Under the pieces are notes generated by a model. The model did no database searches, had not been told where the DNA came from, and worked only from the letters and a program-made list of their open reading frames with translations. Shown here piece after piece: positions 1-7,185 of a DNA stretch of 64,000 nt. Made by a program: the position numbers and the translations under genes. Each line of letters begins with the position of its first letter. The stretch's first letter is position 1. Source of the DNA: Humidesulfovibrio mexicanus (lineage in GTDB: Bacteria; Desulfobacterota; Desulfovibrionia; Desulfovibrionales; Desulfovibrionaceae); assembly GCF_900188225.1 (NCBI RefSeq), contig NZ_FZOC01000001.1, positions 558,596 through 622,595 of the forward strand, read 5' to 3'.

Positions 1-2065
1 TTGCGTCCTTGCCTTCACCAGCCTGACCAGCCCCCTTGCGTCGTAATACAAGGACGCCTGCGGTGGCCTGATCCATAGGAGACCGACCGGCTCGTGTGGC
101 GAACGCCTCGTTGCCCAAAACCTCGAATTCGCCGCAGGCAAGAAAATGCCGACGGATGTCGGCCACGTTCCGGATGGCGTTGCGCACCCCGGCAAAGCCG
201 GGCTGGCCCAAGACGGACAGGTCGAAATCGAGGCAGGCGAAGGACAGGGCGAAGATTCCACCAGGCTTGAGGCAGTGCGCCACCCCGGCCAGGAGACTGT
301 GCTTCGCCGCCACGTCAAGGCGCTCCAGTCCAAAAATCGAGCAGGCGACATCGAAGCCCCCTGCCGGATGGTCAAGGACGGTTTCGTCCTTATGCGCTGC
401 GCGGAGATTCTGCTCCGAAGAGCCCAAAGACTCGGTCACCATCTCCACACCCAGGGCGCCGAAGTGCTTGCGCAATAGCTCGTCGCACTCTCCGAGGGCC
501 AGCAGGCGCGTCCCGGACCGCAACTGCGGCCCCAGCGCGGCGAGCACACTGCACACGGCCCACAAATCCCTGGGCGGGACAGGTTGCGCCCCTGCCGCGC
601 CAACCGAAGCGGCCCGGACCAGGTTCTTGCCAAGCCGTCTCCACAGGCCGCTCAGTGGCGCGGCCTGTGCTTCCTGGCCGCTCTGCGCCCAATGCGCCAC
701 GCGATACTCGGCCAGAGGAGGGAACACCGCAGCAAGGCCATCCCAAGACTCGTCCAACAGGTCCTCTGCGCGCATAAGGCGGTTGAATTCAGGCTTGGTG
801 CTGGGCTGCGGCGCATGAGCGCCCGCAAGGCTCCCGCGCCACGCCGCGACCCAACTGTCGACGTCGGAAGGCTGGAACACGTCCGCCTCGTGCGTCTGGG
901 CGTTGAAGAAAATTTTGGTCTCGAGAGGGAGAGGGCCGTGGCCCTTCGGCGAGCCGCGCCGGACGCGGGCCATATCGCGCATCTCCGCAAGCAGCCCGGC
1001 CAAGTTGGCTATGGCGTCGCCGCCGGACATGAGCTCCGTTTCGGCCCAGCGGTGCAGCGGGCTCGCACCGCCCTGACCACCGCCCTCCAAACAGGCGGAA
1101 ACGAACCGTGCCGGGTCGGCGATTTTCGGAGCGAGATCGTACCAGGCGCAGTGAAGCCCGCAGGGGAAAGCAACGGGCTCAAACATGAACAGGTCCTTCC
1201 CGGCCACGGCCGCCTCAATAAGACTGGTGCTGTACGACGACACCACCGTGTCTGCGGCCAACACCCATTCCCGCACCGAGCCCTCCTTGATGAAATGCAG
1301 CCGAGGAGCGGCAGTGCCCACCTGCTCGGAAAAGAAGTCGAACATGACCTCTGAATTAACGGCGGGCCGTGTGCGGAACACCACCTCCACGTCCGGCCGC
1401 CTGGCCAGTTCGTTGCAGCACTCGAGAAGGAGCTTGAGTGAATGGCGCGAAAAGTCGCGCAGTTGGGCGATCTCGTCCGCATCGCCGCCAAGACGCGAAA
1501 AAAGCTTCACCTTACCGCCGATAAATGCCCAACGGTAGTTTTCGGGCACGAAGACCCACCGCTTCGCCGGATCCAGGCCGTACAGGGCAGCCAAAGACTC
1601 CCGCGTGCGGTAGTGGCGACGGTAGGGATCGCGGTACAGTTGGTAGGCGGGCTGTCCGTTGACGCGGATGTTCTCGGAAGGAACGCCGAAACCGGTCAAA
1701 TAGTCCTCATAGAAACGGCCCCAGGCGTGATGGACGACCTTTGTTCTGGCGAACTCGTCCGAAGGTCGCTTGATCTGCCAGTGGGCCTTGTAGTGCAGTT
1801 GCTCCCAGGCAAGATTGAAGTGCAAGGCATCGGGCCACCTAGCGACATAGTCCTCGACCGCAAGGGCCCCTGCGGCGAAATAGAAGAAGGGATGCGCCAC
1901 CACCAGCGGGTCAAACTCCCGAAGGGACTGGTGCGCGTGCAAATAGATGTTGCGAATTTCGACGGATAGTCCGTGCCGATCCTCGGCGAGGACCTTCACC
2001 GCGCAGGCCACATCCATCTCGCGCGCGGTATGCTCCACAAGGTACAGCACGTCCACCTTTCGCAT
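1..2065 (-). CDS. Surface-carbohydrate transfer protein fused to a methyltransferase-like domain (3' end cut)
   Basis: This gene is open at the left window edge, so 688 residues are visible and the C-terminus is missing. The N-terminal two thirds (about residues 1-400) resemble surface-carbohydrate biosynthesis proteins of the capsule/CDP-glycerol-transferase type, with the stretches FNLAWEQLHYKAH and VFVPENYRWAF and a later SSYSTSLIEAAVAGK motif like the nucleotide-sugar end of GT-B enzymes. From about residue 500 a degenerate class I methyltransferase domain follows (LLALGECDELL, then a CLKPGG post-motif). ATG at 2065 is preceded by GGGGGCAGG. It is the most distal visible gene of the leftward polysaccharide locus. 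The family assignment rests on recall of sequence pattern only; the exact substrate cannot be told. Confidence 0.7.
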   Translation of the reverse strand, partial: MRKVDVLYLVEHTAREMDVACAVKVLAEDRHGLSVEIRNIYLHAHQSLREFDPLVVAHPFFYFAAGALAVEDYVARWPDALHFNLAWEQLHYKAHWQIKRPSDEFARTKVVHHAWGRFYEDYLTGFGVPSENIRVNGQPAYQLYRDPYRRHYRTRESLAALYGLDPAKRWVFVPENYRWAFIGGKVKLFSRLGGDADEIAQLRDFSRHSLKLLLECCNELARRPDVEVVFRTRPAVNSEVMFDFFSEQVGTAAPRLHFIKEGSVREWVLAADTVVSSYSTSLIEAAVAGKDLFMFEPVAFPCGLHCAWYDLAPKIADPARFVSACLEGGGQGGASPLHRWAETELMSGGDAIANLAGLLAEMRDMARVRRGSPKGHGPLPLETKIFFNAQTHEADVFQPSDVDSWVAAWRGSLAGAHAPQPSTKPEFNRLMRAEDLLDESWDGLAAVFPPLAEYRVAHWAQSGQEAQAAPLSGLWRRLGKNLVRAASVGAAGAQPVPPRDLWAVCSVLAALGPQLRSGTRLLALGECDELLRKHFGALGVEMVTESLGSSEQNLRAAHKDETVLDHPAGGFDVACSIFGLERLDVAAKHSLLAGVAHCLKPGGIFALSFACLDFDLSVLGQPGFAGVRNAIRNVADIRRHFLACGEFEVLGNEAFATRAGRSPMDQATAGVLVLRRKGAGQAGEGKDA

Positions 2066-2246
2066 CTAGAACACCTGCCCCCTCAATGTTATACGGCTAT
2101 GTCGGCCGCCGCATGCCCGTTCCTCCCGCTCTACTGTCCTACCCAGCACGACCGAAGGGCCAACGCCGAAGAACGTCAAAAAAAGTAACACGCGACAGTC
2201 CCCCAGTCCAGACCGGTGAGCATCGCCTCGGCAGTACCGCCCACAC

Positions 2247-3281
2247 CTAAAGCCAAAACGCCGCATCTAATGCGGAAAACGCGCGGGACCGTAACCGAAC
2301 ACCGGGGTCGTCCTCAGGAAAGGGCTCAAGAGCGCGCTTCAAGGCGGCAGCAAAACCTGCCGGGCTGATCTCGTCCAGTACAATGCAGCAGGGACGCAGC
2401 TCCAGCGGCAGTTTGCGCGCCAGTGGGGCCGGAACAATGACCCAGGTCCGGCAGGCCACGGCTTCGAGCACCTTGGTCTTGAAGCCGCCTCCCAGTGGGG
2501 AAAGCAACGCCATGGCCCGCGCCCGCGCCAGCAATGGATATGGGCTCTCCAGCACCCCGAAGCGCTCAACCCTGGGGGAAACCGGCCCAGCATAGCCTTC
2601 CGCATCGCCGCTGGAAGCGAAACACCAGCCAGGGGCGTCCCCCCCCAGACCCTCGATGCAGCGGCTGAAGGCGCCCAGGGCGTGAAACACGAGGGGATTG
2701 CCACGTGCCGCGCCCAGATTTACGCACAGCCGTTCTTTATCTGGGACTTCGGGCAGGACCTCGCGCAACTGTTTCGGCAGAAAAAACGGTGCAGCGATGA
2801 CCTTGTCTGGCCGTGTCAGGCGGCTCCAGTAACCATACGCTTCCCAGTCGCTTATGGGCAGCACTCGGTGCGCGGCGCGTGCCGAGCGCCAGTCGCGAAG
2901 AACGTTCACAACCGCGTGTCGCGCCCAGCCAAGGGCGGCAAGCCCAGGGCCGCAGGCGCGCGCCCAATCCAGCCGGTGCGGCAATTCCGCGTTGTGCGGC
3001 CTAAGCAGCACACGCACATGCGGGTAGCTCCTGCGCACATGCTCCAACGCACGGGGACAAAAACTGGACTCGAACAGAATCGCCGATTCTCCAGCCGCAG
3101 GCCAGGCCCGTGTCGCCTCCATCGTCTCGAAAGCGCGGGCGGGATCGTCCACCAGCACTTGGCGCACGCCCACACCTCGCTCGGCGAAGTACTCCGACCG
3201 GCCCTGAATGTCCTTGACCGAACCGTGAAGGCGCAAGGCTGGATCGGCGACGGCCCTGCCGCAGACATGGACGATCTTCAT
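2247..3281 (-). CDS. GT-B-type glycosyltransferase
   Basis: A protein of 344 residues beginning MKIVHVCGRA, a typical Rossmann-like start for GT4-family glycosyltransferases. Near residue 255 the segment SPLGGGFKTKVLEAVACRTW matches the GxGxKxKVLEA nucleotide-sugar-binding motif. No signal peptide or membrane segment is evident, so it should act on the cytoplasmic side of the inner membrane on a lipid-linked glycan. An upstream in-frame ATG (3383) would add 34 arginine-rich residues and overlap the preceding gene; the ATG at 3281 follows GGCAGGGGGGG and gives the family-like N-terminus, so it is preferred. It lies 35 bases after the sulfotransferase-methyltransferase gene and is probably in the same operon. 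Donor and acceptor sugars are unknown. Confidence 0.75.
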   Translation of the reverse strand: MKIVHVCGRAVADPALRLHGSVKDIQGRSEYFAERGVGVRQVLVDDPARAFETMEATRAWPAAGESAILFESSFCPRALEHVRRSYPHVRVLLRPHNAELPHRLDWARACGPGLAALGWARHAVVNVLRDWRSARAAHRVLPISDWEAYGYWSRLTRPDKVIAAPFFLPKQLREVLPEVPDKERLCVNLGAARGNPLVFHALGAFSRCIEGLGGDAPGWCFASSGDAEGYAGPVSPRVERFGVLESPYPLLARARAMALLSPLGGGFKTKVLEAVACRTWVIVPAPLARKLPLELRPCCIVLDEISPAGFAAALKRALEPFPEDDPGVRLRSRAFSALDAAFWL

Positions 3282-3316
3282 GGCTTGGTGCGCCCCCCCT
3301 GCCACCGAAGGCGACC

Positions 3317-4912
3317 TCAGTCCCCTGCCCTGCCGAGCGGCTGCAGCACTCCAAGCCCGCCCCCAAAAACGGCGGCCTCCCACTGGGCCTCGGACGGCAG
3401 GAGCTCCTCATCCAGGGCCGCGAGGAACCAGACTTGGCTGCGATGGAACCAGCGCAGAGGCGCGGCCTTGAGCCCAACCTGCGCGAACATGGCATCCACC
3501 TCGGCGCGGTTGTAGAGCACGCAGGACGGATACACCCAGCCCTCTGGCCGTGTGTCTGCCTTCCCAGAAGCGAGCTTAAAGGTCAGGGCCATGCGGCCGC
3601 GAGGCGCCAACGCCCGCGCCAACGTGCCAAGCACCTGTAGGGCAAGCTCCGGTCCGCAGTGCGAGAGCACGGACTGGCACAAGACGTAGTCGAAGCCTCC
3701 CCCGATGCCTTCGAGGCCGAAGTCGGCATCAGTGCTGATCCTCGGCTGCTTGAGGTGGAAAATATCACGGCCAAGCTCCCGTGTCTGAACATCGCGCACC
3801 AGCCAGGCGTTGGGCTCAACCCCGTGGTAGCAGGCGGGGTCCAGGTAGGGGATGAGCAGCCTCCCGGCGCGCAGCGAACCACAACCGAAATCGAGCAGCC
3901 GGTGTCCGGAGCGCAGGCCCAGAGCGCACAACAGACGGAACTGCGAAGCCCCCTGCACATCGTACAATTCCGGCGGCCCCACGTAGGCAGTATAATGTTC
4001 GTCACCCGCACTCATGGTCCTGGCAGCAGCCTTGGGCAGTCCCCGCGCCGTTGATTCCTCCGGTGCCCGCCGTCCACCCTCGTCCCAGTACGCCAATTCC
4101 TGGTCCACCTCGGCGTCCAGCCAGGCCCAAGGCGCGATAGACAGGGACGTGCGGCGCGAGCTGGGGACAAAGCCTTCCACCAACCCGGCAACCGCCCCAG
4201 CGTCCCGCGGGAACGGCAAACCAAGAAACCCGGCCAGGCGCTCAAGGACAGCGGCGGGATCAGCCAAAAGGCTCTCATAGCGCAGGGTCAGACTCTGCGG
4301 GAAAAGCGGCAGCGCTTGGCCGATGCGCCGCACATAGTCCAGCCAGACCTCGATGTCGGCCTGGAAGCGCGCGCACTCCTGCTCCCCGCTACGCCAGGGA
4401 CGCCCCTTGTGGCGTCTATCCTCGCGCAGTTTCAAGCTCTGGGCCACTTCGCGGCCGTCGCGCAGCATGTGGATCACCTTGGCCTGTGGAAATATGCGCC
4501 GCCAAATGGGGAGCAGGAGCGAGGTCCGGGGATCCTTCCAGCCCCAGCAAAGCGCTGGTCTGGCAAGCAACTCCACCGTGTTCGGTCCAAAATGCTCCAC
4601 CAAGACGTGGGACTCGAGGGCGGCGACCGCCTGCTTTACGAGAGAGCCGTGCTGCTCGCCCAACTGCTCCACCGTGGACAAATGCTCGACGCAGCGCCAG
4701 GACGCGCCCAGCATGTCCAGCAAGGAGCGGTTCAGGTTCTGAAACACCCGCGACTCCCTATTGCCGCTCTGCTCCACGCCCATGTGCAGCCCCAAGGCCT
4801 CAAGAAACCGCACCATTATGGTTGTACCGGAGCGTGAGCAGCCCACAAGCAGCACGGGCGAAGCCGCACCCGGCAGGGAAAGCAGGCCCGAAGTTTTGTG
4901 CCGGTCGCTCAT
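3317..4912 (-). CDS. Sulfotransferase fused to a SAM-dependent methyltransferase
   Basis: A 531-residue two-domain protein. The N-terminal domain is a PAPS-dependent sulfotransferase: the 5'-phosphosulfate loop GCSRSGTT is at residues 24-31 and the 3'-phosphate-binding element MLRDGREVAQSL is at about 149-160, with GWKDPRTSLLLPIW before it. After a linker (about 265-300) a class I methyltransferase domain begins, with motif I LLDFGCGSLRAGR at 339-351 and an acidic FDYVLCQSVLSH motif further on. It would add sulfate and methyl groups to the exported glycan; which sugars are modified cannot be told. Its ATG overlaps the stop of the upstream Wzt-like gene by four bases (ATGA), so the two are translationally coupled. 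An APS kinase gene at 21000 could supply PAPS. Confidence 0.85.
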   Translation of the reverse strand: MSDRHKTSGLLSLPGAASPVLLVGCSRSGTTIMVRFLEALGLHMGVEQSGNRESRVFQNLNRSLLDMLGASWRCVEHLSTVEQLGEQHGSLVKQAVAALESHVLVEHFGPNTVELLARPALCWGWKDPRTSLLLPIWRRIFPQAKVIHMLRDGREVAQSLKLREDRRHKGRPWRSGEQECARFQADIEVWLDYVRRIGQALPLFPQSLTLRYESLLADPAAVLERLAGFLGLPFPRDAGAVAGLVEGFVPSSRRTSLSIAPWAWLDAEVDQELAYWDEGGRRAPEESTARGLPKAAARTMSAGDEHYTAYVGPPELYDVQGASQFRLLCALGLRSGHRLLDFGCGSLRAGRLLIPYLDPACYHGVEPNAWLVRDVQTRELGRDIFHLKQPRISTDADFGLEGIGGGFDYVLCQSVLSHCGPELALQVLGTLARALAPRGRMALTFKLASGKADTRPEGWVYPSCVLYNRAEVDAMFAQVGLKAAPLRWFHRSQVWFLAALDEELLPSEAQWEAAVFGGGLGVLQPLGRAGD

Positions 4913-6216
4913 TTCGCGCCCCCGGCGGCGGGGTGTTCATCGGTCATCGTCCAGGGCAGGCTGGGCCGCACCACGCCCCTGTAGGCGTCGGCAAACAGGC
5001 TCTCCGGGTGGAACTCCTGTACGATGTTGAAGCATAAGGAGCTTTCCAGGTAGAAGTGTCGCCACTTTGGCCGCGCCGGGGTGACCACGCCCAGGGTCAC
5101 GGAGTACTCTCCCCGGTTCAACAGGTCAGCGGGGATGTCCACGCTGGCCGTGCAGGTGGTTCCCACGGTCCAGCGCAGCGCCTCCGCAGGGTGTGAGGTG
5201 AGCACATGCACCCCGTCCTTCATAAGGTGGATGACGGGCAGCAAGACGATGTCGTCGCGCAGGGCCAGGAAGCGCAGCGTTATGCGGACGGGCTTCTCGC
5301 GGTAGAGCTGCTCTGCGGGCTCGCCGCCCGGCTCGGAAATGAAAGCGCCAAGAAACGCCGCTCCGGGGCCGCCCCGGTCAGCGCCTTTGTCCTCTGGCGC
5401 CATCTTGGCGGCCTGCTTGCGCGCCTGCTCCACGCCCACTGCAGCCTGCAGGCTCATCATGCGCCGGGTGTAGTTTTTGGTCACCTCCGCAGCAGGCCCT
5501 ATTTCAATGATGCGGCCGTCCTCCAGCCACATGACCCGTTCGCACAGGCGCACCACCTCGCTCAGGCTGTGGGATATGAACAACAGGGCGCGCCCGCCCA
5601 TGGCCTTCTGGTTCATCCGTCCCAGGCACTTCTTCTGGAAGGCCATGTCACCGCCGGAAAGAACTTCGTCGAGCATCAGGATGTCCGGTTCCAAATGGGC
5701 CGCCACGGAAAACGCCAAACGCGACACCATGCCCTTGGAATAGTGCCGCACGGGCATGTCGATAAAGTCCTTGAGCCCGGAAAACTCGATGATCTCCGGC
5801 AGCTTCTCCGTTACCTCAGCGCGCGTCATCCCGTGCAGGGCTGCGTCCTGGAAGATGTTCTCCCTGCCGGTGAGGCTCGGCTTGAATCCGACCCCGACGC
5901 CGAATAGCGCTGTACTGCGTCCGCGCAAAACGGCTGTTCCCTCCGTGGGGTAGGCCAAACGGGACAAAATGCGCATCAACGTGGTCTTGCCCGAACCATT
6001 GCGGCCAATGATGCCAAAGCGTTCGCCCGGCTCAACATCGAAACTGATGTCCTTGAGCGCCCAGAAAAGCTTCTCCGGCGAGGGTTTGAGCAACCCGAGC
6101 ATGATCTGGCCGGGCAGCAACAGAGTATCGCGCAAGCGCATTCGGCCCGCGCTGTGTGCGGCGCTTCCCTTGGAATATTGTTTGGAAAGCCCCCGAACAC
6201 TGATGATGGGCTTCAT
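4909..6216 (-). CDS. Wzt-type ABC transporter ATP-binding protein with C-terminal carbohydrate-binding domain
   Basis: A 435-residue ATPase of the polysaccharide/O-antigen export family. Walker A is GRNGSGKTT (residues 71-79), the signature is HYSKGMVSRLAFS, and Walker B with D-loop is ILMLDEVLSGGD; the H-loop is FISHSL. After the ATPase (to about residue 270) comes a longer C-terminal domain with beta-rich sequence, as in Wzt proteins that recognise the modified end of the glycan before export. That domain suggests the chain is capped by a modification, which fits the neighbouring sulfotransferase and methyltransferase domains. The ATG at 6216 is chosen because the long upstream extension has no family character. 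The permease gene lies 19 bases upstream. Confidence 0.92.
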   Translation of the reverse strand: MKPIISVRGLSKQYSKGSAAHSAGRMRLRDTLLLPGQIMLGLLKPSPEKLFWALKDISFDVEPGERFGIIGRNGSGKTTLMRILSRLAYPTEGTAVLRGRSTALFGVGVGFKPSLTGRENIFQDAALHGMTRAEVTEKLPEIIEFSGLKDFIDMPVRHYSKGMVSRLAFSVAAHLEPDILMLDEVLSGGDMAFQKKCLGRMNQKAMGGRALLFISHSLSEVVRLCERVMWLEDGRIIEIGPAAEVTKNYTRRMMSLQAAVGVEQARKQAAKMAPEDKGADRGGPGAAFLGAFISEPGGEPAEQLYREKPVRITLRFLALRDDIVLLPVIHLMKDGVHVLTSHPAEALRWTVGTTCTASVDIPADLLNRGEYSVTLGVVTPARPKWRHFYLESSLCFNIVQEFHPESLFADAYRGVVRPSLPWTMTDEHPAAGGAK

Positions 6217-6235
6217 GGGGGCCGCCCCTTGGGCG

Positions 6236-7120
6236 TTACAGCTGGTCAACGAAGTACTCCTCCGCCTTGCGGAACATGCGCGTGCCCACCACCACCATGC
6301 ACAGGGCGAACCCGGCCGAGTACAGGAACTGCCACAGAGGGAAGGGGTAGTCGGCGAACAGGCAGGACCGGAAAGACAGCAATATCCCGGCCATGGGATT
6401 GAGGGCCACAATGAGCTGGGCGCGATCGTTCAGCATGGCCGGAGAATACAGCACAGGGGAGACGAACAGGCCGAGATACAGGCACAGCTGAAAGATCTTC
6501 TCAAAATCGCGGCTGATGGCGTTGAGCGCGGCGAAGGCCGTGCCCACCCCATAGGTGAGCAGCAGGCACAGCAAAACGGGCAGTGGCAAAAGCAAAATGC
6601 GCAGCCCCGGCCCCACCTGCAGAAAGAGCATCATGACCGCCAGCGGGATGCAGCAAAGAAACAGCGAGTAGACCCCGGACAACGATGCCGCCAGTGGGGG
6701 GATGAGCCGGGGGAAGTACACCCGCTTGAGGATGCCCGCTTCCTTGTCGATGGAGCGGGACACATCTCGCGCGCCCTCCGCAAACAGGAACCACAGTATG
6801 ATTCCGGAGAAGAAGTACAGGGAATATGGAATCTCCAACTGCACGTTCGCCTTGGAATTCTGCTTGATGAACAGAAACACGCCGAGCATAGCCAGAGGCC
6901 GGGCCACGGCCCAGAAGAAGCCCAGGCCCAGGTCGTCGTACTGCATGCGGATGTTGCGCCACAGCAGGCTCTTGAGCAGTGCCCGGTAGGACCAGAGCTC
7001 CCGCAGACTGTAGGCCGGGGTGCTGGCGTACGGGCGAATGTGCACTTCGACCACTTGGGGGCGTTCGCCCTGGCCCCCGATGCACTGTGCGCCGCCAGAA
7101 GGCACTGCCTGCTCTGTCAT
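6236..7120 (-). CDS. Wzm-type ABC-2 polysaccharide export permease
   Basis: A 294-residue inner-membrane permease of the ABC-2 family. The N-terminal 50 residues are cytoplasmic and contain LLKSLLWRNIRMQY, the amphipathic element before the first helix; about six hydrophobic segments follow (for example from FFWAVARPLAMLGVFLFI to the terminal FALCMVVVGTRMF). The internal segment EAGILKRVYFPRLIPPL matches the conserved coupling region of Wzm/TagG-type permeases. Together with the ATPase just downstream it would export a completed lipid-linked polysaccharide to the periplasm. The start MTEQAV at 7120 is preferred over an upstream extension that lacks hydrophobic or family features. The gene is 65 bases after the transketolase-fusion gene in the same leftward operon. 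Confidence 0.9.
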   Translation of the reverse strand: MTEQAVPSGGAQCIGGQGERPQVVEVHIRPYASTPAYSLRELWSYRALLKSLLWRNIRMQYDDLGLGFFWAVARPLAMLGVFLFIKQNSKANVQLEIPYSLYFFSGIILWFLFAEGARDVSRSIDKEAGILKRVYFPRLIPPLAASLSGVYSLFLCCIPLAVMMLFLQVGPGLRILLLPLPVLLCLLLTYGVGTAFAALNAISRDFEKIFQLCLYLGLFVSPVLYSPAMLNDRAQLIVALNPMAGILLSFRSCLFADYPFPLWQFLYSAGFALCMVVVGTRMFRKAEEYFVDQL

Positions 7121-7185
7121 CCCTGCCGCCTCATGGTTCTGCCTTGCGCCTGCGCCCGAAGCGCAGTCATCCGCGCCCGTCCGCC

